Assembly: GCA_002898255.1 (NCBI GenBank)
Contig: BEIE01000001.1
Span: forward strand, 186,001 to 250,000
Direction: 5' to 3'
From: a bacterium HR28
Lineage (GTDB): Bacteria; Chloroflexota; Chloroflexia; Thermomicrobiales; Thermomicrobiaceae
DNA length: 64,000 bases
In this document: positions 37,045 to 46,876 of the stretch, piece after piece
Layout: every line of letters begins with the position of its first letter
How positions within the stretch are numbered: position 1 is the stretch's first letter
The notes under the pieces: generated by a model
What the model was told of the DNA's origin: nothing
Databases searched by the model: none
What the model saw: only the letters and a program-made list of their open reading frames with translations
Translations under genes and position numbers: made by a program

Positions 37045-37575
37045 TCACGACTGTGCGTTTGGTAGCCGGCCAGATAGCCACCATCCCACTGCTCCAAGAC
37101 CAAGCGCGAGTGGAAATGCCCACCGCTCCGGAAGCGTGACGATGCGGGCTGGATGAAAGAGCGGCGCACCGCCGGTCGCCAGATCGCGCACCAGGTGCGA
37201 TCCCAAGCCGAGCCCCACACCAAGACCAAACGGACGATCCCACCGGAACGCCCAACTGACTAACAAGCCGGCCGTCACCACCGAATGCGTGGGTGGACGG
37301 CTCGGCATGGTCATGCAGGTCCGCAGTCGGAGAGAACGCGCGGCAACAACGTGATCGAGATCGATAGCCAGCGCACCGACCAGCGCCCCCGCGAGCACAC
37401 GCGCAGGAGTCGGCGCGCGGCTCGCAAGCGGCAGCGTCGTCGCGAGCGCGAGTGCAGCATGTGAGGCAGCATCGCTCAACCCGCGGCGGAGTGTGCCCGG
37501 CGGTGCTTCGCTCCAGACCCGATGGGCCATGACCGCTGCAACCCACGCTGCACCGCTGAGAGCCCAGTGTCGCAT
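37045..37575 (-). CDS. YdjM-like (DUF457) membrane-bound metal-dependent hydrolase
   Basis: A 176-residue membrane protein of the YdjM/DUF457 family. It has metal-site-like motifs spread among about five helices: AAVMAHRVW, AIDLDHVVAAR, PTHSVVTAGLLVSW and LGSHLVRDLATGGAPLFHP. The family is annotated as a putative hydrolase; its physiological role is unclear. The start is set at ATG 37575 with GGGGGTGAGG upstream, because the longer frame to 37734 adds a non-hydrophobic Arg-rich leader and overlaps queC. Divergent from queC. Confidence 0.78.
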   Translation of the reverse strand: MRHWALSGAAWVAAVMAHRVWSEAPPGTLRRGLSDAASHAALALATTLPLASRAPTPARVLAGALVGALAIDLDHVVAARSLRLRTCMTMPSRPPTHSVVTAGLLVSWAFRWDRPFGLGVGLGLGSHLVRDLATGGAPLFHPARIVTLPERWAFPLALGLGAVGWWLSGRLPNAQS

Positions 37576-37648
37576 CCTCACCCCCGCTTCCCGAGCCGAG
37601 CATACTCGAGACGCGAGAAATGCGTAGAGCCCGGAAAGGGGGAAAAGG

Positions 37649-38368
37649 GTGGACAGCAACACATTGCCACGCCGCGCCGTTATCCTGCTCTCTGGAGGTC
37701 TTGATAGCACAACACTTGCGTATCTCCTCCACACATATGGCTTCCAGCTTTACGGTCTGTCCTTCCGCTACGGCCAGCGTCATGAACGCGAGCTCCTGGC
37801 GGCGCAGGCTGTCGCACAGCGACTGAGTTTTGCCGAGCACCGGATCGTGACGCTCGATCTCGCTCAGTGGGGCGGCTCCTCGCTCGTCGGCGCCGGAGAG
37901 ATTCCCTCGCAGCCGACAAGCGGCATCCCGTCAACCTACGTCCCTGTCCGCAACCTCATCTTCCTTGCCGTCGCCCACGCCTACGCCGAGGCGATCGATG
38001 CCGACGCCGTGGCCATCGCCGTCAGCCAGGTCGACTACAGCGGCTATCCTGACTGTCGCGGCGAGTTCCTCGCAGCCTACCAGCAGGCAGCTGATCTCGC
38101 CTCGCGCCGCTTCGTCGAGACTGGCCGGCGCATCCCCGTCCTCGCACCGTTCTTAGACGTGCCGAAGTCAGCGATCATCCGCTTGGGCCTGCGTCTTGGC
38201 GTTGACTACAGCCTCACCTGGTCTTGCTACCGCGGGGGCGAGTGGCCATGCCAAGAGTGCGATTCTTGCCGCTTACGAGCGCGCGCCTTCGCTGAAGTGG
38301 GTGTTCCCGACCCGCTTCTCGCGCCTCCCGCAGCGCCTCGTGGTACAACAGGCGCGGTGGACAGATGA
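37649..38368 (+). CDS. queC: 7-Cyano-7-deazaguanine synthase (QueC)
   Basis: It converts 7-carboxy-7-deazaguanine to preQ0 with ATP and ammonia in queuosine synthesis. The PP-loop ATPase motif LLSGGLDSTTLAYLL is near the N-terminus. GIPSTYVPVRNLIFLAVAHA follows, with the four-cysteine zinc site at the end (SCYRGGEWPCQECDSC). Length 239 aa is normal. It starts at GTG 37649 after AAAGGGGGAAAAGG. It is 10 bp ahead of ychF. No other queuosine gene is in the window. Confidence 0.95.
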   Translation: MDSNTLPRRAVILLSGGLDSTTLAYLLHTYGFQLYGLSFRYGQRHERELLAAQAVAQRLSFAEHRIVTLDLAQWGGSSLVGAGEIPSQPTSGIPSTYVPVRNLIFLAVAHAYAEAIDADAVAIAVSQVDYSGYPDCRGEFLAAYQQAADLASRRFVETGRRIPVLAPFLDVPKSAIIRLGLRLGVDYSLTWSCYRGGEWPCQECDSCRLRARAFAEVGVPDPLLAPPAAPRGTTGAVDR

Positions 38369-38378
38369 GGGAGGTTGC

Positions 38379-39482
38379 ATGCCAGTCCAGCTCGTATTGA
38401 TCGGGCTTCCGCAAAGCGGCAAGACAACTGTCTTCAACGCGTTGACCGGCGCGAGCGCAGCGACCGGTACCTTCAGCGGTGCCGAGGACGAGCCGAACCT
38501 CGCCACCGTCAAGGTACCTGATCCCCGGCTAGATGTGCTCACCGAGATGTTCCGGCCACGTCGCACCGTCCCGGCCGAGATCCAGTACTGGGACGTTGCC
38601 GGACTGGCCAAAGGGATCCACGAGCGGGGACTCGGCGGCCGCCTCCTTGGCTACCTGCAGCAGGCGAGCGCACTTGTCCACGTCGTCCGCGCCTTTGATG
38701 ACCCCGCTGTTCCTCATCCGGAAGGCTCGATCGATCCACTGCGTGACATTGCCACCATCGACATGGAACTCCTTTTCGTCGACCTCGCTATGGTGGACAA
38801 GCGCCTGCAGCGGATCCGCCAGATGATCCCGAAACTTCGCGGCCCCGAACGCGAGATGCATGAACGCGAAGGCGCGGTTCTGGAACGTCTACACCGCGCA
38901 CTGAGCGATGGGACACCAATCCGAGCCGTCGAGCTCGCACCTGATGAGGAGAAGCTCCTCCGTGGCTTCGGCTTCCTTACTCAGAAGCCGCTCCTTGTCC
39001 TGCTCAATCTTGGCGAGGAACGACTACCCGAAGCCGAAGCACTCCTCGCAGCCGCGAGCGAGCGTGTCACTGGCCCCGGTGTCGCTGTCGAGGCCTTGCC
39101 AGGAAAGCTCGAGGCCGAACTGGCCCAACTCGCCCCTGACGAGGCAGCCATCTTCATGCAAGAACTGGGGATCAGCGAGCCAGCGCGCAACCGCGTCATC
39201 CGTACTTCATATCGCTTGCTTGGACTCATCTCCTTCTTTACCGTCGGCCCCGACGAAGTCCGTGCCTGGACGATCCGCCGCGGAGCAACCGCTGTCGAGG
39301 CGGCTGGCGCAATCCATACCGACCTCGCGCAGGGCTTCATCCGTGCCGAGGTCGTGCACTATGACGACCTCGTCCGTGCTGGTGGGCTCGCTGAGGCACG
39401 GAAGCTCGGCGCGCTGCGCCTTGAAGGTCGCCATTACGTCGTTCAGGACGGAGACATCGTCCACATCCTGTTCAACGTCTAA
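38379..39482 (+). CDS. ychF: YchF/Obg-family GTPase-like ATPase
   Basis: A P-loop NTPase associated with ribosomes and stress control. The P-loop is GLPQSGKTTVFNALTG. The switch II motif is DVAGLAKGIHERGLGGRLLG; the next region LVHVVRAFDDP fits YchF. The C-terminal TGS domain holds TIRRGATAVEAAGAIHTDLA followed by FIRAEVVHYDDL. The NKxD-type motif is not clear: the region reads LVLLNLGEERLPEA, where a typical YchF has NVxE. Length 367 aa is normal. ATG 38379 has GGGAGG upstream. Confidence 0.93.
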   Translation: MPVQLVLIGLPQSGKTTVFNALTGASAATGTFSGAEDEPNLATVKVPDPRLDVLTEMFRPRRTVPAEIQYWDVAGLAKGIHERGLGGRLLGYLQQASALVHVVRAFDDPAVPHPEGSIDPLRDIATIDMELLFVDLAMVDKRLQRIRQMIPKLRGPEREMHEREGAVLERLHRALSDGTPIRAVELAPDEEKLLRGFGFLTQKPLLVLLNLGEERLPEAEALLAAASERVTGPGVAVEALPGKLEAELAQLAPDEAAIFMQELGISEPARNRVIRTSYRLLGLISFFTVGPDEVRAWTIRRGATAVEAAGAIHTDLAQGFIRAEVVHYDDLVRAGGLAEARKLGALRLEGRHYVVQDGDIVHILFNV

Positions 39483-39501
39483 TTCCCGCGGGGGCCGCAC
39501 C

Positions 39502-41985
39502 GTGAGCGTGGATCTTGGGCCGCGAACGGCTGGACTGCTCCCGAGTTGGCTCGTCCTTCTGACCGCCACGCTCTGGCTTGCAGCGATACTTGCCGTCTGG
39601 CGCTGGCGTCGCCGCCTGGCCGGGGAACTCACTGCGATCGGTGCACTCGCGCTCGCCTGGCTCCTCTTCTTCTGGCGCCCGTTGACGACGCCTGCCCACG
39701 TGCCACGTGGCGGTGGCGATCTCGCCTCATTCTTCTTTCCGCTCCACGCCTTTGCAGCTCGCACGGTACAAGAGGGATATTTGCCCTTCTGGAACCCCAC
39801 ACTCTTCAGCGGTATGCCCCACTGGGCCAACTACCAAACTGGAATCCTCTACCCGCTGAACTGGCTCGCCTGGCTACTCGCGCGACCGTTCAGCTACGGG
39901 GCGCTAGAGCTTCTGGTGCTCGTCCACTATGCAATTGCAAGCCTGGGAGCCTATGCACTTGCGCGATATGGGCTTTCCCTCGGCCAGATCCCGAGCCTCG
40001 CTGCTGGAATCGTCTTCCCCTACAGCGGTTTTCTCGTCGCCCACCTCGGACACTATTCGATGCTCGCAGCCGCTGTCTGGATCCCCTGGCTGTGGCTCGC
40101 GCTTGCCCGCCTGACCGCGACGCAACGCTGGCGCTGGGTGGGCGGAATCGCAGTGGCTACCTTTCTGCTCGCCACCGGCGGCCACCAGCAGACGCTGCTC
40201 TATGGTCTCCTGGCAAGTGGCCTGTGGTGGCTCGCCTGCCTGATTACCTGGCATGGTTCGGAGCTCCGCAGGTTTTGGGAGGTGGTCGCCGCCACCGCGC
40301 GCTCGGAGCGGCTTTGGACCCTTCGACCACTCATGGCCGAGGGACTCCGCGCTGGGCTCGGCGTTGCCAGTGGGTTATTGCTCGCTGCACCAGCGCTGCT
40401 CCCCTCGCTCGAACTCGCGCGACGATCGGTGCGGGCCGGCGGGCTGAGTTACGAGCAGGCAAGCGAGTTTGCGCTCCAGCCAATTGCGCTCCTCTCCTTT
40501 GTCCTCCCCCGCCTCTGGGGTGATAACCCCACCAACTGGTGGGGAAGTTGGGCCAGTGGGGAAGTGTGGGGCTATGCGGGGATCATCACGCTGCTCCTGG
40601 CCGGTATCGGCCTCGTCTGGAGTCGCGAGCCACTCCGCTGGGCGCTCGGCGGTCTTGGGCTACTCGCCCTCTTGCACGCGCTTGGTCCCAGCACGCCACT
40701 GCATGGTTGGATCTATCGCTTCTTGCCATTCGCCGATCTTGTGCGCGCACCAGCCCGCACACTCCTCTTTGTCGACCTCACGCTAGCCTTGCTCGCGGCG
40801 CTTGGCCTCGCTGCCATCACAGACACTTCGCGGAACGGTACGGCACTCCTGCGACGCGGTCTCGCTGTCACAATTGCTGCGCTCAGCTTCTTGATAACAC
40901 CGCTCCTGCTGCTGCCTCTTGTTGCTAGTGCCACGCCACCCCCGCGAGCGATCATTGCACTCGAAGGAGTACTCCTCGCAGTTCTCTGGCTTGCACTGAC
41001 GACGGTCTGGCTCTGGGCACATCAGACACGACTCCCAACCACTGTAAGCGCATTGGCCGGAATCGCCTTAATGACGCTCGACCTCTTCAGTGCGACCGCC
41101 CCGTTCAACCCCACACCAGACGACCTACTCATCGACTTCCGTCATCCGAGCGTGGTGGAAACCGTTCGCAGTGCTTCCCATCAAGACGGCCCCTGGCGTC
41201 TGCTCTCCCTCACCATCCGTTGGCAGCCGAGCGCCGCAGCTGTCCACGCGCTGGAAGACGCTGGCGGGCTCTACGACCCGATGCAACCGGCAGCCTACGC
41301 GAGAGTGCTGGACTGCGCCCGGAGTGCGCCGCAGCGCCCACTGCTCGATCTCTTGAACGTGCGCTTCCTCCTTACATCGGCTGAGGCCGATCATCCAGGC
41401 ATGCGTTTCCAGCAGAAATTGACGAGTGCGGAGGGACTCGTCCTCTGGGAGAATCCCGACGCGCTTCCGCGCGCCTGGCTGGCCACGAACGCCACGGTGA
41501 CCAGTCTTGAGGCTGCGCTCGCGCGCCTCTGCGAAGCGGACTTTGACCCGCGACAGGAGCTTCTGCTCACTGGCACGTTACCGCTGCCCGACCCCACAGC
41601 GACCGGAAGCACCCAGATCGCTTGGGACGGGCCAAACCGGCTGGACGTCCGCGTCCAGGTGAGCGCACCAGCATACCTTGTCGTCGCAGTACCAGCTGAT
41701 CCTGGCTGGCACGCGCAGCTCGATGGGAAGCCCGTCTCGATTGCTATCGCCGACGGAATTTACCAAGCTGTCTGGGTACCATCGGGCGAGCACACCGTCG
41801 TCTTCACCTACCGACCACCGTTTCTCGCCTGGGGACTGCTCGCGGCGAGCGTCGGTGGGGCCATACTGTTGCTAGCACTCACACGTGACTTCGCTCCTCG
41901 TCGGCTCCCGGCCGTCTTACGGGACGCTCGACCATCCCTCTCTGCGGCCGAGGAAACACATGCCACCACGAGCGAACGGAGCTAG
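39502..41985 (+). CDS. Large YfhO-like multi-pass membrane protein
   Basis: An 827-residue protein with about 13 membrane segments and an extracytoplasmic loop plus C-terminal beta domain, resembling the YfhO family and GT-C glycosyltransferases. In the first loop, GGGDLASFFFPLHAFAARTV, then YLPFWNPTLFSGMPHWAN, gives the Asp-containing motif and downstream Pro/Asn/Gly motif common to this group. The C-terminal part (VPADPGWHAQLDGKPVSIAI, then GEHTVVFTYRPP) is the family's typical ending. YfhO is linked to glycosylation of lipoteichoic acid in Bacillus; here the target is unknown. GTG 39502 is the likely start, 19 bp after ychF. Confidence 0.82.
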   Translation: MSVDLGPRTAGLLPSWLVLLTATLWLAAILAVWRWRRRLAGELTAIGALALAWLLFFWRPLTTPAHVPRGGGDLASFFFPLHAFAARTVQEGYLPFWNPTLFSGMPHWANYQTGILYPLNWLAWLLARPFSYGALELLVLVHYAIASLGAYALARYGLSLGQIPSLAAGIVFPYSGFLVAHLGHYSMLAAAVWIPWLWLALARLTATQRWRWVGGIAVATFLLATGGHQQTLLYGLLASGLWWLACLITWHGSELRRFWEVVAATARSERLWTLRPLMAEGLRAGLGVASGLLLAAPALLPSLELARRSVRAGGLSYEQASEFALQPIALLSFVLPRLWGDNPTNWWGSWASGEVWGYAGIITLLLAGIGLVWSREPLRWALGGLGLLALLHALGPSTPLHGWIYRFLPFADLVRAPARTLLFVDLTLALLAALGLAAITDTSRNGTALLRRGLAVTIAALSFLITPLLLLPLVASATPPPRAIIALEGVLLAVLWLALTTVWLWAHQTRLPTTVSALAGIALMTLDLFSATAPFNPTPDDLLIDFRHPSVVETVRSASHQDGPWRLLSLTIRWQPSAAAVHALEDAGGLYDPMQPAAYARVLDCARSAPQRPLLDLLNVRFLLTSAEADHPGMRFQQKLTSAEGLVLWENPDALPRAWLATNATVTSLEAALARLCEADFDPRQELLLTGTLPLPDPTATGSTQIAWDGPNRLDVRVQVSAPAYLVVAVPADPGWHAQLDGKPVSIAIADGIYQAVWVPSGEHTVVFTYRPPFLAWGLLAASVGGAILLLALTRDFAPRRLPAVLRDARPSLSAAEETHATTSERS

Positions 41986-42048
41986 CTCAACCGCTGATAC
42001 CCTGAATCGCCCTCACGCGTGGCCTGCTTCGTTCAACCGCATTGTCCG

Positions 42049-42696
42049 CTACCAACGGGCCTTCACGCCGTAGCTCCGACGGAGTGCCGCAACCGCCTCC
42101 TCGCCGATGCGGTGGAGCTCCATCGCCGCGCTGCGTGCCGTCACCACGAGGCGACAGAGGAACTCCAACACCTCGACGCGCCGGAATGCGTCCAGTGGTG
42201 ACTCACCCACCGTGACGACGCCATGGTTTGCCATAATCGCGACCCAGCGATCCTTGCCAAGCGCCTCAGCGACGGCACGGGCGAGCTCGTCCGTACCCGG
42301 CTGGATGTACGGCACGCGGGCGATCTCACCCAGATAGAGCGCCGTCTCAGGTACAAGGTCCGTGGGGAGTTCGATGTCGGTACAGGCCACGAGGGTGGTG
42401 TAGAAGGGCGAGAGATGAATCACGCAGCGGACGTCTGGACGCGCCTGGTAGATGCGGCGGTGGAGCTGGATTTCGGTCGACGCCTCCGGCGGCTCGCCTG
42501 GTCCTCCTTGCAGCGGCGCCAGGACAAAGTCCTGGGTATCGAGCTGGTCGAGTGCCGTGCCACGCATCGTGATCAGGAAGTGCGACTCACTGCGGCGCAG
42601 GCTTAGGTTCCCCCCGGTGCCCCAGAGATAGCCACGGCTGCCAGCAAGTCGCCCCAAGGCAATGAGGCTCTGGTGGGGCACGAGTTCGACCGGCAT
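42049..42696 (-). CDS. Class II aldolase/adducin-family protein with altered zinc site
   Basis: A 215-residue protein of the fuculose-phosphate aldolase/adducin fold. Conserved parts are GYLWGTGGNLSLR (substrate phosphate/backbone loop), the Glu in EASTEIQLHRRIYQARPDV (Glu75), and IMANHGVVTVG (His158). The usual two-His zinc motif HxH-(S/A) reads IHLSPF, with only His94 present. The enzyme may still bind metal in another way, or may have lost aldolase activity. It is last in an operon after sucC and sucD (32-bp gap). The substrate is unknown. Confidence 0.82.
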   Translation of the reverse strand: MPVELVPHQSLIALGRLAGSRGYLWGTGGNLSLRRSESHFLITMRGTALDQLDTQDFVLAPLQGGPGEPPEASTEIQLHRRIYQARPDVRCVIHLSPFYTTLVACTDIELPTDLVPETALYLGEIARVPYIQPGTDELARAVAEALGKDRWVAIMANHGVVTVGESPLDAFRRVEVLEFLCRLVVTARSAAMELHRIGEEAVAALRRSYGVKARW

Positions 42697-42728
42697 GCTG
42701 TTCCTTATCCTCCCTCTTGTGCCCGCTG

Positions 42729-43604
42729 TCAGACGCCCTCGAGCACGCGGCGAACGAGATCCGCCACCTGTGCTGGGCGCTCGGCGACCGGCACACCCGC
42801 CGCCTCAAGTGCAGCGATCTTCTCTGCGGCCGTCCCTCTCCCGCCGCTGATGATTGCCCCAGCGTGTCCCATCCGCCGTCCGGGCGGCGCTGTGCGTCCA
42901 GCAATGAACCCGACGACCGGTTTCGTCACGTGCCGGCGAATGAACTCTGCTGCCGCCTCCTCGTCAGCACCACCGATCTCACCGATGAGGACAATCGCCC
43001 GTGTCTCCGGATCATTCTGGAAAAGCTCCAAGACGTCGATGAACGACGTCCCGATGACCGGATCACCGCCGATCCCAACGGCTGTTGACTGGCCGATTCC
43101 GGCACGCGTCAGCGCCCAGACGACCTCGTAGGTGAGTGTCCCACTCCGCGAGACGATACCGACCGGCCCCGGCGTATGGATGAAGCCCGGCATAATGCCG
43201 ACCTTCGCCTTCCCAGGGGAGATCAGACCTGGACAATTCGGCCCGATGAGGCGGACACCTCGCTCGCGGACGGCGTGATAGACACGCAGCGTCTCAAGCA
43301 CCGGGATCCCCTCTGTGATGCAGACAATGAGAGGGATGCCTGCTTCGGCCGCTTCAAGAATGGCGTCGGGCGCAAACGGTGCCGGCACGGCAACGAACGA
43401 GGCGTTCGGCTGGGTTGCCGCAACTGCTTCTGCAACCGTATTGAAGACCGGTACGCCGTGAACTTCTCGTCCACCAGCGCCAGGCGTCACCCCGGCCACA
43501 ATGTTCGTCCCGTACTCGAGCATCTGCTGGGTATGGAACGACCCCTCGCGTCCAGTGATCCCTTGCACCAGGAGCCGTGTCGATGCATCGACCAGGATCG
43601 CCAT
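42729..43604 (-). CDS. sucD: Succinyl-CoA synthetase alpha subunit
   Basis: The CoA-binding subunit that carries the phospho-histidine of succinate-CoA ligase in the TCA cycle. Present are [35 protein letters not shown], the GPNCPG motif ([18 protein letters not shown]), [14 protein letters not shown] and the active-site His in [13 protein letters not shown]. It has 291 residues from the ATG, or 292 from the GTG at 43607. It lies 15 bp downstream of sucC. Confidence 0.96.
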   Translation of the reverse strand: MAILVDASTRLLVQGITGREGSFHTQQMLEYGTNIVAGVTPGAGGREVHGVPVFNTVAEAVAATQPNASFVAVPAPFAPDAILEAAEAGIPLIVCITEGIPVLETLRVYHAVRERGVRLIGPNCPGLISPGKAKVGIMPGFIHTPGPVGIVSRSGTLTYEVVWALTRAGIGQSTAVGIGGDPVIGTSFIDVLELFQNDPETRAIVLIGEIGGADEEAAAEFIRRHVTKPVVGFIAGRTAPPGRRMGHAGAIISGGRGTAAEKIAALEAAGVPVAERPAQVADLVRRVLEGV

Positions 43605-43619
43605 CACCTGCCCCCGACC

Positions 43620-44756
43620 TCACTGGCTCTGCGCCGCTGCGACGGCACGCTGCGCCGCCTCTTCCATCGTGTCCACCACGGTCAGTCCCGCCTCTTCCAG
43701 AAGCCGCCGCCCCTCTTCCTGTCTCGTGCCAACCAAGCGGATTACCATCGGTACTCGCACCTCAACTTGACGCAGCGCCTCGAGGAGTCCTTGTGCGACC
43801 ACGTCACCGCGCGTGATTCCACCGAAGATGTTCACCAGGATTGAGCGGACATTCGGATCCGCTACCACGAGTCGCAGTGCCGCTGCGACCCGCTGTGCCG
43901 AGGCTCCACCACCGATGTCGAGGAAGTTTGCCGGCTCGCCACCATACAGCTTGATCGCATCCATCGTCGCCATCGAGAGCCCGGCACCGTTGACGATGCA
44001 ACCGACCGTACCGTTGAGGCGCACGAAACTAATACCGGCTAATCGCGCTTCGCGCTCGAGCGGATCCTCTTCTTCCGGATCGCGGAGCTCGGCCAGATCC
44101 GGATGGCGGAACAGGCCGTTATCGTCCAATACAACCTTTGTATCGAGGGCGAGCCACGTGCGATCGCGCGTCAGGACAAGCGGGTTGATCTCGGCGAGTG
44201 AGGCATCGCAGTCAACGTAGGCTTGGTACAGCTGGCGCGCCAGAGCGGCGAATCCTCGCACCAAGTCCGGCTCAATCCCAAGCCGGAAGGCGAGCCGCCG
44301 TGCCTGGAACTCCTGGAAACCAAGGCAGGGGTCGGCATGTTCCCGCACAATGGCCTCAGGACGTTCACGTGCGACTTCCTCAATATCAACGCCGCCGGCA
44401 CTGCTCGCCATGACCGCGACACGACGTGCGTCCCGATCCAGCACAACACCAAGATAGTATTCGCGCTCGAAGGCAACCGCCGGCGCGACGAGAACCTTAC
44501 GAACGGTCCTCCCCCGAATGTCCATGCCGAGGATCTGCCGAGCAACCGCCTCAGCCTGAGCAGGATCGTCCGCTAGCCGGATCCCGCCTGCCTTCCCACG
44601 ACCGCCGGCGTGGACCTGCGCCTTCACTACCACTCGGCTACCCAGTTGCTCAGCGGCTGCACGCGCTTCTTCTGGAGTCCGCGCCAGAATGCCACGGTTC
44701 ACTGGTATTCCATATCGTGCGAGCAGTTCTGCAGCTTGGTATTCGTGGAGATCCAT
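43620..44756 (-). CDS. sucC: Succinyl-CoA synthetase beta subunit
   Basis: The ATP-grasp, nucleotide-binding subunit (378 aa). It begins [19 protein letters not shown], as in the family. Also visible are [26 protein letters not shown] and the C-terminal [20 protein letters not shown]. The ATG at 44756 has GGGTGGGG upstream and matches homologue starts; a longer frame to 44819 would include the promoter. First gene of the sucC-sucD-aldolase operon. Confidence 0.96.
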   Translation of the reverse strand: MDLHEYQAAELLARYGIPVNRGILARTPEEARAAAEQLGSRVVVKAQVHAGGRGKAGGIRLADDPAQAEAVARQILGMDIRGRTVRKVLVAPAVAFEREYYLGVVLDRDARRVAVMASSAGGVDIEEVARERPEAIVREHADPCLGFQEFQARRLAFRLGIEPDLVRGFAALARQLYQAYVDCDASLAEINPLVLTRDRTWLALDTKVVLDDNGLFRHPDLAELRDPEEEDPLEREARLAGISFVRLNGTVGCIVNGAGLSMATMDAIKLYGGEPANFLDIGGGASAQRVAAALRLVVADPNVRSILVNIFGGITRGDVVAQGLLEALRQVEVRVPMVIRLVGTRQEEGRRLLEEAGLTVVDTMEEAAQRAVAAAQSQ

Positions 44757-44787
44757 CGCCCCACCCTTCGACTCGACAACCGAGCCG

Positions 44788-44796
44788 ATCATACCA
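44788..44796 (-). promoter_or_regulatory. Putative extended -10 promoter of sucC
   Basis: Minus-strand TGGTATGAT is an extended -10 (TGnTATAAT type). It predicts a start near 44781 and a 25-nt leader. No good -35 hexamer is seen, which is acceptable for this promoter type. Confidence 0.45.
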
Positions 44797-45501
44797 CGCG
44801 CCCAGCATGCTTTCGGCACGTCTGTTCAGCAAGAATGACCACGGCAGCCGAATCAACCCTGCCAAGCGCCAACACCCCGCGGAACACACATCCCTTGAAG
44901 CCCCTGCCCAAAGAGCACAACCCTTGCACCGCAGCCTGACGCGGTTTCCACCGTTGAACGCGGAGTCGCGATGCGGGCATCACCTACCGGCAACGTGTTG
45001 ACTCCACAGAGTGTTAGCAAGCTTGACCACTACGGGCTCCCCAGGAGGTCGCGACACACCATCCCACATCTGGGCCAAGCGCATCCCAGCCTGAGCAATG
45101 CATCGTCCGCCGTCCTGCAGCGCCCTCGCAACATCCAAATTGCGCCTGAGTGCTCAAAGAAACTGTCGATTTCGCCTGACAAGGGAGCCAGTCCTGCGGT
45201 TCACACGGGCGAATCGCCCCACGACGGGAGGGCAGAGAGCCAGTGCCTTGCCCACCCATTCTCCCTGCCCCATCCAGAGCACATTCACTGAGCCGTCTCT
45301 GCCTCCCTCATGGAGAGAGCAGCTGCCCGAGCCACACGCATCTTCAGTCCCAGGAGGCCGCCTGAGCAAGCATGAGCGAACCCTCATCCCGGAGAAGCAC
45401 GGCATCGCTTGGACAGTACAGTCGAGGCAAAAATCCCAGGCGCGCCACCATAAAAAGAGAGACAGGCGATCACACAAATAGCATGAACTCGACCTCATAC
45501 T
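44797..45501. other. Long intergenic region (705 bp), no gene seen
   Basis: It lies between the sucC promoter and the end of the LivJ-type gene. Frames in it have poor ribosome sites and atypical composition. I saw no tRNA, terminator or repeat. It could hold decayed sequence or an unrecognised small RNA. Confidence 0.5.
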
Positions 45502-46794
45502 TCAGAACGAGACATCATCAATGTCACGAATGAGATCAAGAACGACATTCCCGAACTCACCACTCGGCAAGCGCTCGACACGTCGGATGAAGACCGTGAT
45601 GACGGCTCCCTGCGACTCTGGATGGAAACGGAATTCACCAGTCGGCCCAGTGAACCGGACTGCCCGGAGCGCCTCGAGGAAAGCTGTCGTGTCCTCAATT
45701 GCCCCGTTAGTAGCACGCAAAGCCTCGCCGATGACTCGGCCAGTCAGGTACCCCTGGTAGACGAACTGGTTCGCTTGTGTGTCGAAACGCTCGCGGCAGC
45801 GCCGGACGAACGCTTGGTTTTCTGGGGAATCGTAGAGAACTGCATAGTGCGATGAGCTGACATAGCCGAGAGCAGCCTCGCCCTGCTCTGGCAGGATACT
45901 CTCATCAACCGTATCACCGGAGCCGATGAGCGGGATGCGGTCTTTCAACCCGAACTCCGTATACTGCTGGACAAACCGCACTGCGTCCACACCCGAGTAG
46001 AAGGCGAAGATCGCATCGGCTGGTAGCTGAGCCAGACGCTGGAGGTATGGCCCAAAATCAGGGGTATCCACCGGTGCATACACTTCGCCGACGATCTCGC
46101 CGCCAGAGGCTTGAAAACGTCGAGCGAACGCTCCCACTTTGTCATGCCCGGCTGAGTAGTCGAGGCCAGTCAGTGCCACCCGGCGATAGCCAAGCCGCTC
46201 GTAGGCATACTGGCCGAACGGTGCCTCGTGCTGGCCGTTGGCGAAAGAGACACGGAAGATAAGTGGGCTGCGCAGTTTCGGATCCCGGGTTAGCCCCGGC
46301 AATCCCGCGTTGCTCACGATGAGTGGTACTCCAGCCGAGACGACATAGTCACGCAGAGCTCCGGCTTCGCTGCTCAACGTGACGCCGGTCAAGATGTGCA
46401 CGCGTTCTCGTTCGACAAGTTGCCGGGCTTTGGCCAGCGCCTGATCAGGATTGCCAGCTGTATCCTCGACCTTGAGTTGGAGTTCCCGACCAGCGACCTC
46501 GGTGCCGAGTTCGTCCAGGGCAAGCTGAATGCCACGAACGAGATTCTCCCCAAGTGAGGCAAACGGCCCCGAAAGCGCGACGATCATGCCGATCCGCACC
46601 GGGTCGCCCGACGGCTTCGATGCTGCTAGTGTGCTTCGAGCTTCTGGCACAGTCGGTGTCATAGTCGCGCCAGAGGCTGGAGAGGAGCTCCTCTCCTCTG
46701 TCGCTGGCGCCGAGCGGCATGCGGCGAGGAGCGCACTTGCAACGACGACGCCGCGCTTAAGCAATTGCCGTCGAGAGATTCGCACTTCGTTCAT
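45502..46794 (-). CDS. LivJ-type (branched-chain amino acid class) ABC substrate-binding lipoprotein
   Basis: A periplasmic-binding-protein type I receptor of 430 residues. The N-terminus RISRRQLLKRG resembles a twin-arginine signal, and the hydrophobic part ends in the lipobox LAAC, so a lipid anchor is likely. The mature part starts with VRIGMIVALSGPFASLGENL and contains LTGVTLSSEAGALRDYV and ALTGLDYSAGHD, all typical of the LivJ/AmiC class. The ligand is unknown. Start ATG 46794 follows GAGGGGAG. No permease or ATPase gene is adjacent, so it is an orphan receptor here. Confidence 0.9.
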   Translation of the reverse strand: MNEVRISRRQLLKRGVVVASALLAACRSAPATEERSSSPASGATMTPTVPEARSTLAASKPSGDPVRIGMIVALSGPFASLGENLVRGIQLALDELGTEVAGRELQLKVEDTAGNPDQALAKARQLVERERVHILTGVTLSSEAGALRDYVVSAGVPLIVSNAGLPGLTRDPKLRSPLIFRVSFANGQHEAPFGQYAYERLGYRRVALTGLDYSAGHDKVGAFARRFQASGGEIVGEVYAPVDTPDFGPYLQRLAQLPADAIFAFYSGVDAVRFVQQYTEFGLKDRIPLIGSGDTVDESILPEQGEAALGYVSSSHYAVLYDSPENQAFVRRCRERFDTQANQFVYQGYLTGRVIGEALRATNGAIEDTTAFLEALRAVRFTGPTGEFRFHPESQGAVITVFIRRVERLPSGEFGNVVLDLIRDIDDVSF

Positions 46795-46847
46795 CTGTTC
46801 TCCCCTCGTCCCTCCGGGCGAACCAGGACAGACGACCGATCCCACAT

Positions 46848-46876
46848 ATCTTAAGTGCTAAAGTTCACATCGTCAA
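46848..46876 (-). promoter_or_regulatory. Putative sigma-70-type promoter of the LivJ-type gene
   Basis: Minus-strand TTGACG (46871-46876), a 17-bp spacer and TAAGAT (46848-46853). This predicts RNA from about 46841 and a 47-nt leader. It is one of the best promoter matches in the window. Confidence 0.6.

Noticed and set aside
39207-39830. 207-codon minus-strand frame across the ychF/YfhO-like junction
   Set aside because: It lies opposite two clear genes and has low-complexity Arg/Ser/Pro content.
44797-45501. Possible decayed gene or regulatory RNA in the long gap
   Set aside because: I compared it by eye with the gap at 47926-48553, which shares short CACAACACCCTTGC-like words, but the match is too short to call a repeat.
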